A stretch of 64,000 nt of DNA, from NCBI GenBank assembly GCA_029204225.1, contig CM055092.1, positions 21,479,669 to 21,543,668 on the forward strand, read 5' to 3'. The translations under genes were made by a program, and so were the position numbers. The notes beneath the pieces are model-generated. The model ran no database searches. It was not told the origin of the DNA and saw only the letters and a program-made list of their open reading frames with translations. Below, piece after piece: positions 23,033 through 35,869 of the stretch; position 1 is the first letter of the stretch, and every line of letters starts with the position of its first letter. This DNA is from Diphasiastrum complanatum (Eukaryota > Streptophyta > Lycopodiopsida > Lycopodiales > Lycopodiaceae).

Positions 23033-23714
23033 TGTTAAAAATTCACAATTCTAGCTTGACTAGTTTTGGTCATATGACTTGTAAATAGTTAGATGGTCAT
23101 GATGTGGCTTGTCACACGTGCCAAATAGCATAGGATTCCATTCATAAGGATGTTCTCAAGTAGACCTAAGTGTTAGAACCTTTGGAATGAGTCCAAATTA
23201 TGCTTAGATACAAGGGAGAAAAAATAGGAGCTATTTTTGGTAATTTTTGCATTGTTGAGGGATCTCCAAGATTCCAACCCTAACTTGGTAGGGATGAAAG
23301 ATCCACCAAAATTAGCATTAGGGATAGGTTTAGGGCTACTCATACCTGCCCAAAACCGTGATGGATCATGTATATATAGGTGATGATATCTCACCAAAAT
23401 CAATCAAGCAATTTCATGTTTTTTCTCTCATAATGGTGCAATTGCTCTCTATGTTCATAATTGTTTGATTACTTGTGATTACTAATGATTATAGGATTGA
23501 ATGTAGGTCTGGTTTACAGTACTTAGACTGTGGGAGGCCGTACTTTCACACGTGTGAAGCCTTCTTCAAGGATTTGGGCCATTTAGTGAGGTTCAAGCAT
23601 AGATTTTTGATGGATTTTGATGGTTCAACTTGTGCTAATCTTATGAAATCATAATCTATTGTTTCCCTCATCATTTCAAGTGTTTTAGGATCCTTATTTG
23701 CTGTAATTTTTACA
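23033..23714 (+). repeat. Copia A 5' LTR
   Basis: 682 bp, TG...CA. A TATATATAGG TATA box lies at 23371-23380. The palindrome CACACGTGTG at 23547-23556 lies about 170 bp downstream of it, in the transcribed part. Confidence 0.95.
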
Positions 23715-23727
23715 TGGTATCAGAGCC
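23715..23727 (+). promoter_or_regulatory. Copia A primer binding site
   Basis: TGGTATCAGAGCC immediately after the LTR; complementary to the 3' end of plant initiator tRNA-Met, the usual copia primer. Confidence 0.95.
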
Positions 23728-24525
23728 TAAAGGCTAAAATGAGCTAAATCCTTGGTTTTCATTCAATTTGATCACAATTTTTGATCTAAATCTTGTGTAG
23801 ATTGGGTCTTAGCATCTAGTATTGATTCTAGAACTCAAAGTGAGTCAAATACATTGGAGATTGGTGTTGTGTGACTTCATTTTCAGGTGTTTAGGTGTCT
23901 AAAACCAGAGGCAAAGTTGAATTCAATTCACATTACCAAGATAGCAAGTTTTGCTTGCTCCAAGCATTGATTTCTAAGCGAGTTTTGGAGGTGATTTCAT
24001 AGAGGAGGCTTTCTAGCATTCAAGGAGAGGGAAGATCAGAGTTTTGGGGACTCTTCAAGGCTGTTCTAAGGTGTAGTAGGCACCTCCTAAAGTGATTTAG
24101 GTTCAGTCCAACCATTGCTTGACTTATGCACCAAATTAGATCAATTTTTCATCAATTTTGATCATTTTTTGCTTGTGATTGGATAGTAGATTGTGTTGCA
24201 TCCTCATTAAGCTCCATTTAGATCTTTTACAAGTGATTTTGGAAGTATATTAGGTTGCTGAAATTCACTCTTGATCAGATCATTTGGAAGCTTTAATGTT
24301 CTTTATAGAAAGAAGGGCAATTCTACTAGTATTGTCTACTTCAATCAAGCAAGTGCATTGTTTCTAGTATTCTATGATTTGATTTTGTTAGAGATTATTC
24401 TTAGATCTTTATAGGAAGTCTATTACTAATCTTTTCAGGTCTCTAAGAAGTGGGATAAGGTAGACCTTCAATCAAATCAATAGAAGTAACCTTCATTTGT
24501 GTCAAGTCCTTGATTAGGAGACTAG

Positions 24526-27500
24526 ATGGCATCTATAAATGCATATCTTTTGGATACTAATGAAAGGCTCAACAAAACTAACTATTCCATATGGAAAGTT
24601 AGAATGGAATACATCATGATCATGCAAGATCTAATGGAAATTGTAAATGGTAAGGAGGGTGAACCTATTCATCCTCAAGAAAAAGCCAAATACATCAAGA
24701 GGTGCAATGTTGCACTACATTGCATAAAAATGAATGTTGCAAATGAACTCTTAAGAGAGGTAGGAGATTGCACTTCAGCTCAAGATGCTTGGGAGACTTT
24801 GCAAAAGGTCTATGAATCCATGAACCAAACTAGAATGTTAGCTTTGAAGAATCAAATCTATAAAAGCTATCAAAAGAAAGGAGAGAGTGCACATACTTTT
24901 GTCCTAAGAGTAAAGGAATTGAACAAAGAGCTAGCCTTTATAGGTGATCCTATCAGGGATGAAGAGCTTGTTCAACTCATATTGAATGGACTAAGCTTTG
25001 AATTTGACAATTTGGTTCAGGGTAAGCTACCCATACTTGAAGAACTCCAAGGCACACTCATGGCCGAGGAATCAAGAAGGAGCCAAATGAAAGAGAGGAT
25101 GGATAGGCTTTCCATCCAAGGTGGAGATGACCAAGCTCTCTTCACCAAAGGCAAAGGCAAGTCCAAAGGCAAAGTATCAACATTCAAGAAGTCTACAAAG
25201 CTTGAGGATCAAGAAGGACCCTCAAAGGCATCTCCATCAACCACCAAAGTCAAGAAGGACAAATCAAAGGTGAATTGCTACTATTGTAGCAAGATGGGGC
25301 ATTATGCCTCGGAATGCTTCAAGAGGAAGCAAGATCAAAGCCAAGCCAACATGAGCAAAGAGGAGGAGGAGGAGAGTTCACATGAGGACTCTCTCATGAT
25401 GTCCATATTTTCTTCAACAAGCTTCAAAGGAGAAGATCCTTGGTGGATTGACTCGGGTGCTAGTTCACACATGACTAGTAAAAGGGAGTTTTTCTCTTCT
25501 CTCTTATCTTATGATGGACCTATAAAGTCTATCTATACAGCAAATGATGAAGCTTGTAAGATTGAAGGAGTTGGTAGCATTCCCATTTGCTTAGGATCTT
25601 CCAAAAAGATCAACATAGAAGGTGTTTTGTGCATTCCTACAATAACAAAGAATCTACTAAGTGTTGGCCAAATGGTAGACAATGGTTTCAATGTTGACTT
25701 TGCTTCAAATGAATGTTTCATCAAGAAGAAGGGTAAGATAGTGGCTAAGGGCACTAAACTTGGCAAACTTTATAAGTTGGATGCATTTGTGGATACTAAT
25801 GTTGTCATGTTGGCTAAGAAGAGCAAGATATCTACCTTTACTTTATGGCACAAAAGACTTGGACATGTCAACTCGGGTTCCATGGAGGCTATGATCAAGG
25901 AGGAGTATGCTTTAGGCCTACCAAGGTCTATTGGGAAGGAAGACAAGGTTTGTGAAGCTTGTGCCTTATCCAAGGCACATAAGAAGGTGTTTCCTAACTC
26001 CATCACAAAGTCATCTCATCCTCTTGAACTCATACACTTGGATGTGCACATTGCTAGCACCAAATCTAATGGAGGTTCATCCATGTTTTTAACCTTCATT
26101 GATGACTACTCAAGATATTGTTGGGTGTTCTTACTTTCCTTCAAGTCTCAAGTATTTGATATTTTTGTAAAGTTCAAGTTGAGGGTGGAAAAGCATCATA
26201 ATCATAGCATCAAGACTCTTAGAAGTGACAATGGTGGAGAATTCATCTCCAATGAGTTCAAGGCCTTTTGTGAGGAGGAAGGGATCAAGAAAGAGACTTC
26301 TTGTCCTTACACTCCTCAACAAAATGGAGTTGCTGAAAGAAGGAATAGAACATTATGTGAATGTTCTAAGGCTTTAAGAATAGGTGCTTGTTTGCCCAAA
26401 TCCTTTTGGGGTGAGTCTCTTGTATGTGCAAACTACTTGATGAATAGGGTGTCTTGCAAAGCAATTGAAGGCAAAACTCCTTATGAGATGTTGTATGGAA
26501 AGAAACCCAATCTTAATCACTTGAAAGTTTTTGGGTGTATATGTTATGTGCATGTGCCATTGGAAACAAGAACCAAGGAGGATCCATCTTCCACAAGAGG
26601 GATCATGCTTGGATATGCAAGCTCAAGCAAGGGCTACAAAGTCTATCTCCCATCCTTGAACAAATTTGTTGTTTCAAGGGATGTCATCTTTGATGAACAT
26701 CATATGCATATGCTTGAAGAAGGCTCAAGTGCTCCAAAAGTCAAGAAGAAGATGGCCTAGGAGCAAGATCTTGGTGTTGAGGAGGAGCTCATGGAGGAGC
26801 AAGCACCAAAACCACCTATCACACCAAGGAGATCTTCAAGGGCAAAAGTGGAGCCATCAAGGCTCACATATCAAGGCAAAGGACAGAAAGTTGAGGGTAT
26901 CTCATTCACTTCTTATGCTTTATCTAGTTTTGAAGAACCATCTAATGTTGAAGATGCATTGAACTCCAAAGAATGGTATAAAGCTATGTTGGATGAGTAT
27001 GATGCCTTGATTGAGAATGAAACTTGGTTGCTTGTTGAGAGACCTCAAAGGAATGTAATAGGATGCAAGTGGGTCTTCAAGCTTAAGTTGAATGCAAATG
27101 GGAGTGTTAACAAACATAAAGCAAGATTAGTTGCAAAAGGTTATGCTCAAGAGAGAGGGATAGACTATGAGGAAACTTTTGCACCCGTGGCCAAGATGGT
27201 CACAATAAGGCTAATCATTGCACTTGCATAACATTTTGGATGGATTCTATGTCAAATGGATGTCTCTAATGCCTTATTGAATGGTTTTTTGGAAGAGTAT
27301 ATCTATATGGAGCAGCCGCAAGGGTTCATCAAGCATGGAATGGAGAACAAAGTATGCCATCTCCAAAGAAGCATCTATGGCTTGAAGCAAGCCTCGAGAT
27401 CTTGGAGTTCAAGACTACATTGTTATCTTATTTCACTTTCTTTTGTTCAAAATGAATATGATCCCACTCTTTACATTAAGTTTGATGATGTTGGTATTAT

Positions 27501-28479
27501 ACTTTTACTCATTTATGTAGATGACATCATCATTAGTGAAAATAATGTTGATGGTATTGAAAAAACCAAGATAAATCTATCCTTAGAGTTCAAGATGGCA
27601 GATCTAGGGTGTCTTCACTTCATCTTAGGCATAGAAGTACTTAGAGGGTCTGATTTTATCTTTATAAGTCAAGTAAACTATGCTCAAAGTCTTTTGAAGA
27701 AGTTTAAGATGGAAGTATGCAAAAGTGTTGACACACCAATGGAGCAAGATGTAAAAGTGCCAAATGAAGATGATGAAAGATCCTTTATGGACATCACTTT
27801 GTTTAGGCAACTTATAGGTTCCTTAATGTGGATCTCTATAACTAGACCAGATCTTAGCTTTAGTGTATGTAGGTTGAGCCAATCCATGCAAAAGCCATTG
27901 AATATCCATTGGAAAAAGGCTAAGAGAATTCTAAGATACATCTCGGGTACATTGGATTTTGGGATTCTATATAGAGGAGATGTGATTAACCTTCATGCAT
28001 TTAGTGATTCAGATTTTGCAGGGGACAAGAGGGTTAGGAAATCAACAAGTGCCTTTTCAACTTTCATAGGAGAAGGTGTGGTTTCATGGCTTTCAAAAAA
28101 GCAAGAAACTATATCTCTATCTTCAACCGAGGCCGAGTACAAAGCTTTGGCAACCACTACAAAGGAGGTACTTTGGATCAAGAGATTATTGGTGAAACTA
28201 AAGATCATGGATTCAGAGGAGGCACCAATCATCTAAAATGACAATATATCAACCCAACACCTTGCATCTATCCCAATCTTCCATGCAAGATCTAAGCACA
28301 TTGAGATATGCCATCACTTTGGAAGAGAAATGGTGCAAGCCAAGGAGATTGCTTTGGAGCATGTTCCAAGCAATGAATGTGTAGCTGATCTACTTACTAA
28401 ACCACTTCAAAAGACACCTTTTATGAAGTTCAGATCATCACTTGGAGTGATCAGTAAAGCAATGATTGAACCAAGCTAG
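24526..28479 (+). pseudogene. gag-pol: Copia A gag-pol polyprotein (three stops)
   Basis: One frame from ATG 24526 to 28479. Gag (UBN2 type) holds the zinc knuckle CYYCSKMGHYASEC near 25280. Protease WWIDSGASSHM is near 25440. The integrase zinc region has WHKRLGHVN and CEACALSKAH, then the D-D-E core: LDVH, FIDDYSR, LRSDNGGEF and NGVAERRNRTL. RT starts near 27060 (WVFKLKLNANG) and has LLLIYVDDIII near 27510. RNase H has FSDSDFAGDK and SSTEAEYKAL. Stops: TAG 26758 (GAG in copia B), TAA 27229 (TCA in B) and TAA 28234 (TAC in B). The purine-rich GAGGAGGAG precedes the 3' LTR. Confidence 0.95.
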
Positions 28480-28493
28480 ATAGTGAGGAGGAG

Positions 28494-29184
28494 TGTTAAA
28501 AATTCACAATTCTAGCTTGACTAGTTTTGGTCATATGACTTGTAAATAGTTAGATGGTCATGATGTGGCTTGTCACACGTGCCAAATAGAATAGGATTCT
28601 ATTCATAAGGATGTTCTCAAGTAGACCTAAGTGTTAGAACCTTTGGAATGAGTCCAAATTATGCTTAGATACAAGGGAGAAAAAATAGGAGCTATTTTTG
28701 GTAATTTTTGCATTGTTGAGGGATCTCCAAGATTCCAACCCTAACTTGGTAGGGATGAAAGATCCACCAAAATTAGCATTAGGGATAGGTTTAAGGCTAC
28801 TCATACCTGCCCAAAACCGTGATGGATCATGTATATATAGGTGATGATATCTCACCAAAATCAATCAAGCAATTTCATGTTTTTTCTCTCATAATGGTGC
28901 AATTGCTCTCTATGTTCATAATTGTTTGAGTACTTGTGATTACTAATGATTATAGGATTGAATGTAGGTCTGGTGTACAGTACTCAGACTGTGGGAGGCC
29001 ATACTTTCACACGTGTGAAGCCTTCTTCAAGGATTTGGGCCATTTAGTGAGGTTCAAGCATAGATTTTTGATGGATTTTGATGGTTCAACTTGTGCTAAT
29101 TGTGCTAATCTTATGAAATCATAATCTATTGTTTCCCTCATCATTTCAAGTGTTTTAGGATCCTTATTTGCTGTAATTTTTACA
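28494..29184 (+). repeat. Copia A 3' LTR
   Basis: 691 bp, near-identical to the 5' LTR except for a 9-bp duplication (TTGTGCTAA) near 29100. CACACGTGTG at 29008-29017. Confidence 0.95.
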
Positions 29185-29462
29185 CCCTACTGAATATACC
29201 CAAGGCTTCTCCCAACTAGATGAGGTAGGAATATGTGACCAAGATGTTGATGATAATTGTGAATATGTACAGGACTAAGTATAAAGATATCTCACTGTAT
29301 CACTTTTGGCAGTGACAGATCTCATTTTCACGCTTGGATTGATGATGCTAAGTTTTCAAGTTTTGATCTTTCGAAAGGTACTGGAGTATGACTCTACTAG
29401 TTTTAGCTCTGGAGAATTTGCACACAAGTGAAGAGGTTCACACAAAGGCCAAGCTTGTCAAA
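29185..29462. other. Right flank of copia A
   Basis: Starts with the CCCTA target duplication. No coding pattern. The end of this stretch runs into the LTR-like unit of copia C. Confidence 0.4.
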
Positions 29463-30581
29463 ACGAGTACCGTGCGAGTACTATTTGAGGAAAGATCAAG
29501 AATTTGTATTGTTAGATAATTTAAAGGAGGTTGCTATGTATCTCTCACCTTCTTTGGACTTTCCTGGTATTTCTAGAGCCTCTGGTCCTTAGGGCAAAAG
29601 TACCTCCAACCTATTTACACAGGCCAATTTTGATCATTTTAAGGGGGCCTTTTTCGAGTTCTTCGTCAAGAGATGTAAGTAGAGTATTTGCAAAGAATCG
29701 TTTAGAGATATTTTGCCTCTGTGCGAATACTTACCATGATGAAATATGCAAAAATAACCATTTTTGCTCTGTATCTTACCACTGGTGATAACATAGAGTC
29801 TCATAATATTTTTGAGTTATTCTAATGAAATCTGATCCTGGTTTGACATGTTTGGCATTGTTGACACGCCACTGTCATTTGCTCGTCTCGAGATTTGAAG
29901 GCAATGGATTGATCTCCACCGGTCAGTAGTAACTCAACATACAAAACTTGCACTCAGAAAACTCAACGTTTGTTAGGTTGAGATTATGACAGGCCATTTG
30001 CTCCTTGCCATCTGAACACTCTTAACATACCATTGAACTCCTTACAAGAAAAACAGCTGTCTCAAGCAAACTTGTTTCAAAACAAGTGCCCTATATGTCG
30101 AGATTCTATGCACTTAGTGATGGGTGATGGATGGTGCTATCGACAGATTTGGCAAACTTATCGTGATGGATCTATGGTTTCCAACTAGGACGTTTTTGAT
30201 CATGCCACGTTTGTGATGAATGTTCTTGCCTTGTTGCTAACTATCTTGACAATGTTTTTCATCAAATTGTTTTTGGATTAGAAGCTAGTCTAGTATGCAA
30301 TCATTCATTCTCTTGATCCTTTGTACTTGTAGCAGCTTCACATGTGTGAACACTTCTCATGGTATCAGAGCTTGGATAGGAGAATACACATCTAATCATG
30401 GCTTTGGAAAATGGAATGATTTCTCATCTTTGTTGGTGTCATTTTGCCTCTTACTGGCACTCGATTTTGAGCTAACAAGTTCCACTCTCTTCATCATTTT
30501 TCACTGATTTCAAAGCTGTATAGCCTGGTGTAGCAGCATGTGTGAAGCCTCTAATCAAGATTGAGTGGTTGCTATGTTACT
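29463..30581 (+). repeat. Copia C LTR-leader unit, copy 1
   Basis: About 1.1 kb repeated at 30827-31945. It contains an LTR end (CTTCTCA at 30359) followed by the primer site TGGTATCAGAGC at 30360-30371 and about 210 bp of leader. CACATGTGTG at 30339-30348 is a variant of the palindrome in other copia LTRs here. The LTR start was not found. Confidence 0.85.
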
Positions 30582-30826
30582 GGGTTGGATCGTATGGAAT
30601 TCTCATAAAAACATTATGTACAGGAGCAGAAACAGAAGTGGAAAGAATATTTATAGATTTCTCTGTTATTCTGTCTAGCTCCTCTTGGGTAATCAACACT
30701 TTTGGTGATGAAAACTATAGAGGAGCTAGACGAATAACTGGAGGAGGACTGGGTGAAGATTCTTGAACTGAGTCAGATTCTCCAGCATCTGACTCAGAAC
30801 TCAGGAAGACATGGGGTCTCTTGGCC
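30582..30826 (-). pseudogene. Captured fragment of the H3/Ulp1 gene
   Basis: About 245 bp nearly identical to 22248-22493, the acidic and PPP-containing exon of the Ulp1-like gene (ESDAGESDS, then SPKVLITQEELDRITEKSIN, minus strand). It lies exactly between the two copia C LTR-leader repeats. Its left edge coincides within a base or two with the exon-intron boundary of the source gene. The TGA near 22429 of copy 1 is a Gln codon here, but the TAG near 22381 is shared. Confidence 0.85.
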
Positions 30827-31945
30827 ACGAGTACCGTGCGAGTACTATTTGAGGAAAGATCAAGAATTTGTATTGTTAGATAATTTGAAGGAGATTGCTA
30901 TGTATCTCTCACCTTCTTTGGACTTTCCTGGTATTTCTAGAGCCTCTAGTCCTTAGGGCAAAAGTACCTCCAACCTATTTACACAGGCCAATTTTGATCA
31001 TTTTAAGGGGGCCTTTTTCGAGTTCTTGGTCAAGAGATGTAAGTAGAGTATTTGCAAAGAATCATTTAGAGATATTTTGCCTCTGTGCGAATACTTACCA
31101 TGATGAAATATGCAAAAATAACCATTTTTGCTCTGTATCTTACCACTGGTGATAACATAGAGTCTCATAATATTTTTGAGTTATTCCAATGAAATCTGAT
31201 CCTGGTTTGACATGTTTGGCATTGTTGACACACCACTGTCATTTGCTCGTCTCGAGATTTGAAGGCAATGGATTGATCTCCACCGGTCAGTAGTAACTCA
31301 ACATACAAAACTCGCACTCAGAAAACTCAACGTTTGTTAGGTTGAGATTATGACAGGCCATTTGCTCCTTGCCATCTGAACACTCTTAACATACCATTGA
31401 ACTCCTTACAAGAAAAATAGTTGTCTCAAGCAAACTTCTTTCAAAACAAGTGCTCTATATGTCGAGATTGTATGCACTTAGTGATGGGTGATGGATGTTG
31501 CTATCGACAGATTTGGCAAACTTATCATGACGGATCTATGGTTTCCTACTAGGACATTTTTGATCATGCCACGTTTGTGATGAATGTTCTTGCCTTGTTG
31601 CTAACTATCTTGACAATGTTTTCCATCAAATTGTTTTTGGATTAGAAGCTAGTTTAGTGTGCAATCATTCATTCTCTTGATCCTTTGTACTTGTAGCAGC
31701 TTCACATGTGTGAACACTTCTCATGGTATCAGAGCTTGGATAGGAGAATACACATCTAATCATGGCTTTGGGAAATGGAATGATTTCTCATCATTGTTGG
31801 TGTCATTTTGCCTCTTACTAGCACTCGATTTTGAGCTAACAAGTTCCACTCTCTTCATCATTTTTCACTGATTTCAAAGCTGTATAGCCTGGTGTAGCAG
31901 CATGTGTGAAGCCTCTAACCAAGTTGAGTGGTTGCTATGTTACTT
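30827..31945 (+). repeat. Copia C LTR-leader unit, copy 2
   Basis: Second copy of the 29463-30581 unit, with a primer site at 31734-31745. Unlike copy 1 it leads into a gag ORF at 32466, so it is the functional 5' end of copia C. Confidence 0.85.
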
Positions 31946-32465
31946 CTCATCTTTTCCATCGATGTTGCAAATGAATGTAGAGCTAATCAAGTGCAAATTG
32001 TGATGCAAGTGATTTCAAGAGGATTGCTGGATCCTATGGAGAGTTCTTGGCATTAAAAGTGAGGATATTGAAGGAGAACACCTGTCTTTTTCATGCTTAA
32101 AGGCTGTACCATCTTGGATCCTTTTTTGTAGGGGTCAATATAGCAAGATTTGACTATTTTCCAATTTTTTTCAATCTATCAAGCATTGTTTGGATCATTG
32201 ATCCTATGTATGGATGAGACTTATAAAATGATAAATTTGATTTTTTGAAGCTATTTCGCACGTGTGAATTCAGATTTCCTTCATCCACGTTTGCTTTGGA
32301 AAATAGAGAGCATTTTTTGGCTACCACGTAGAAATTGTCATTTTTGGCTATCTTCAAGTTCATAGTCAATTGGTACTTGATTCCATTGAGACCTTAAGAT
32401 TACAGTTGATTGGATTGAACCTCTGAAAACATTCTTTTTTGTAAGCCAAAACCAATCTCCAAGAT
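31946..32465 (+). other. Copia C leader
   Basis: Non-coding leader between the LTR-leader repeat and the gag ATG. No gene seen. Confidence 0.5.
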
Positions 32466-34619
32466 ATGGCCACAAGTGGATCTTATCTATTAGAACAAAG
32501 TGAAAGACTCACTTTTACCAACTATGGTACATGGAAGATAAGGATAGAATCTATCCTTGTATTTCACAATCTAATAGATATAGTGAATGGGAATGAGGAG
32601 GAGCCTATTGATCCTCAAGATATTCCAAAATTCAAGAAAAGAGCACGTGTTGCTCTTCATGTTTTGAAGCTAAATGTCTCTAATGAAGTTCTCAGAGAGA
32701 TTAGCTCATGTCTTAATGCCCAAGATGCATGGAGTACTCTTCAATCCATTTATGAATCTAATAACACTTCAAGAATCCTTACCCTTAGAAAGTTGATCTT
32801 CCAAAGTTTTCAAAGAAAGGATGAAAGTGCCTCATCCTATGTATCTAGGGTCAAGGATTGCCATAGAGATCTTTCTTGCATAGATGAATCCAAAGAGATT
32901 GTTCAAGTTATTTTGAATGGCTCAAGTGAGGATTTCGATACATTGTCCAATCATATGCAATAAAATAGGATCAACCCTCTTTAGAAGCCTTACAAGGAGT
33001 CTTGATAGCCAAGGAGCATAGGCATCAAACTCCAGTGGCAAGATTTGAAAGATTATCTCTCAAGGATGGAGGAAGTGATCAAGGACTCTTCACACATCGG
33101 TCAAGGATGCTTGCAATCTATGAGGCCAAGAATACCTCAAGACTCCTCACTCTTAGAAACCAGATCTTCCAAAGTTTTTAAAAAAATGATGAGAGTGCCA
33201 CTAGTTATGTATTCAGAGTGAAAGATACTCATAGGGACCTTGCTTGCATTGGAGGATCTATAAATCAAAGTGAGCTAGTCCAAGTCATACTTAATGGCTT
33301 GAAAGATGAGTATGAGGATCTTGTCCAATCCTATGCCATCAAGGAGGATCTACCTACTTTGGAGGCTTTGCAAGAAGTGCTAATGGCTAAAGAATCAAGG
33401 CAAGAGAACAAGCTATTAAGGATGGAGAAGCTATCAATCAACCATAATGGTGATGGCAAAGCTCTTTTTGCCAAGCACAAAGGGAGGAGCAAGAGGCAAC
33501 ACCGACACTTCTCCAAGGACACAACAAAGGACAAAGACCAAGATGGAGAGGAGGATGACACTTCTCATGCCTCTACCTCAAAGAAGAAGAAGAAGAATAT
33601 CAAATGCTTCTTTTGTGGCAAGATGGGGCACGATGCAACAAATTGCTTCAAGAAGAAGAATCAATTTAAGCAAGCCAACCTTTCAAATGAGAAAGAAGAC
33701 TCTATTGCAAGTGATGGAGAGGGATCGATTATGGTCTCTAGTTAATCTACACCTTTCAAGAATGATGGATCTTGGTAAATTGATAGTGGAGCACCTTCAC
33801 ATATGTGTAGCTCCAAGGAGTCCTTCACATCTATTATGCCTTATGGAGGAGCTAAGAAGACTATCTATACAACAAATGACCCAGAATGCAATATTGAAGG
33901 CATAGGGAGTATTCCCTTGAAGACCTCATCCTCTAAAATTCTTTCTCTCAACAAGGTTCTTTTTGTGCCTAATCTTACAAAGAACCTCAAAATTGTTGGC
34001 CAACTTATTGATGGAGGCCTTGATGTGAAATTCAAAATTGATACTTGTGTTATCAAGAGAAATGATGAGATCCTTGCACATGGATCAAGATTTGGAGGCA
34101 TATACAAGCTTGATCCAAGAGAGAGTTGTGATATTGCTTTTGAGACAAAGCTTTCCAAGGAGGAGTTATGGCATAAGAGGTTGGGACATCCCAACTACAA
34201 ATCTATGCTTTCTATGTGCAAAGAAGCCAAGGCTATTGGCTTCCCAAAGAATCTTTCCAAGCCTTGTGAGGCTTGTACTATTGCAAAATCACATAAGAAA
34301 GCATATCAAAGATCTTCCATCAAAAGCACTCATCCTTTGGAGTTGATACACTCAGATGTGCACTTCTCATCATCTCAAAGCAAGGGAGGAGCCACTTGCT
34401 TTGCGACTTTTATTGATGATTTCACAAGATTTACACATCTTCTTACTTCTAAATCTTTGGTGTATGATCACTTCCTTATATTCAAAGCATATGTTGAGAA
34501 GCAATTCTCATTCAAGATCAAGGCTTTGAGGTGTGATGGAGGAGGAGAGTATATCTCCAACAAATTGCATGACTATTGTGAGCAAGAGGGTATAAAGAGA
34601 GAGTTATCTTGTGCTTATT
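32466..34619 (+). pseudogene. gag-pol: Copia C gag-protease-integrase, truncated
   Basis: Gag begins at ATG 32466 (MATSGSYLLEQSERL) and frameshifts near 32960. Part of gag is duplicated: IYESNNTSRILTLRKLIFQS near 32750 recurs as IYEAKNTSRLLTLRNQIFQS near 33117, each followed by a VKD-HRDL-CI and VILNG segment. The zinc knuckle CFFCGKMGHDATNC is near 33607. Protease IDSGAPSHM is near 33780, preceded by stops at 33743 and 33776. The integrase has WHKRLGHPN, CEACTIAKSH, HSDVHFS, FIDDFTRF and LRCDGGGEYIS, and stops at 34619 where the copia D LTR begins. The catalytic Glu region, RT and RNase H are absent. Confidence 0.9.
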
Positions 34620-35267
34620 TGTGAAAGATTCAACTAGTTTGATCATTTTGTCAATATTTCCATATTTGGCATATTGAGGCCAAAACTTGTTTTAGACTTA
34701 GAGAATAACTTTCCAAAGTTCATTAGTCTAAATCTCATTTGAATAAACACTTTTTGAAAGTGTGGGAAAGTTTGGAGGCAAGTTTTAGGAGATTCAAATT
34801 TGAATAGTTGGATACATTGAATCTAGACCCAAAAATAGCAGGGTTAGCATTTTAGAGGGAAAGCCAAGTGGCCAAATAGGGTTTGGACCTGTTATAAAAG
34901 GATGTAACTCATGGAAAGAGTTATCTTATCTCTTCTCTATCTCATTTCATGTTTATACATGGTTCTCTTGGGTTCTACTATCCATTGGTGCACTATACTT
35001 GTGATTGCATGCAATTTTATGTGTAGAATGATCTATAATTGCTATTTTCGGATTCACACATGTGAAATACAGTATCTTGCTAGTTTTCTATGGACAGAAT
35101 AGTACTTTATCATTTCATTCAAGTTTGATCAGGTTCTATTAGTGTTTGCATCTCATTTTGTGTGTAGATGCTGATTTTTCTACATTGGTGAGATTGGTAG
35201 TGTATTTCTCTTTCTGACCAAAGATATTTTAAGTTGATTGGATCTTAAGGATCTGAAAACTTTCACA
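34620..35267 (+). repeat. Copia D 5' LTR
   Basis: 648 bp, starts TGTGAAAGATT, ends TTTCACA. CACACATGTG at 35055-35064 is a one-base variant of the CACACGTGTG palindrome. Confidence 0.9.
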
Positions 35268-35280
35268 TGGTATCAGAGCT
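35268..35280 (+). promoter_or_regulatory. Copia D primer binding site
   Basis: TGGTATCAGAGCT directly after the 5' LTR, initiator tRNA-Met type. Confidence 0.9.
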
Positions 35281-35869
35281 TGTGTTTCAGGTTTTGAAGG
35301 AGGAAATCAGATCTATCAATGATTTGGTGAAGATATCGAGTCTAGAGCATGCTAGAGGGGATTCTACACCAAAATCGAGTTTTTTGCTTTTGTAGATTGG
35401 ATCGTTTGTAGATAAAAACTTTATAAAGGTCTATAAACTTAATCAGTTCCAATTTTTTATTTCACATACTAGATTTGGCCGACTTTTGGATCATTTGATC
35501 AGCCTTAGTGGTGGCTATTAGATTGCATAATCAAAATTTCAGCATTTGCATGTAGATTTGGAATAGTCAATTTTTTGTGATTTTGTCAAAACTCTAATTT
35601 TGATTGGATCTCTAGATAGTGAGGTTGCTGGACTTCATTTGAGTGGGTTTCAATCTTAGGAAGTGTCAAAAGTCATTAGATTGAGGATAGATCATAGGTT
35701 GATCAAGATTCCATGATTCTATGTGTTGATTTGCTTGGTATAAGTGCTAGAAGAGAATCTGTGAGATAGTTTCGAATGTTGGTGATTTCTTTTGAAAGCA
35801 TTTGTTGTTGTTCAAAGGAGTGTTTTGTGCATTGAAACAGGTTGAAAAAGATGATCAGGTCATTGCTAC
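35281..35869 (+). other. Copia D leader
   Basis: Non-coding leader before gag. Bases 35681-35751 recur, perfectly inverted, at 63930-64000. Confidence 0.7.

Larger units (their letters stand above)
23033..29184 (+). mobile_element. Complete Ty1/copia element A
   Basis: 6,152 bp bounded by LTRs 23033-23714 and 28494-29184, flanked by the target duplication CCCTA (23028-23032 and 29185-29189). The LTRs start TGTTAAAAATTC and end TTTTTACA. The 3' LTR carries a 9-bp duplication near 29100. Gag-pol order is gag, protease, integrase, RT, RNase H, as in Ty1/copia. The pol frame holds three stops, so this copy needs help from another. Confidence 0.97.

Noticed and set aside
23173-23403. 76-codon minus-strand ORF repeated in three LTRs
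   Set aside because: It recurs only because the copia A/B LTR recurs; it lies antisense within the LTR and has no recognisable domain.
23715-23727. tRNA gene at the primer-site sequences
   Set aside because: TGGTATCAGAGC matches only the tRNA 3' end; there is no tRNA cloverleaf around any of these sites.
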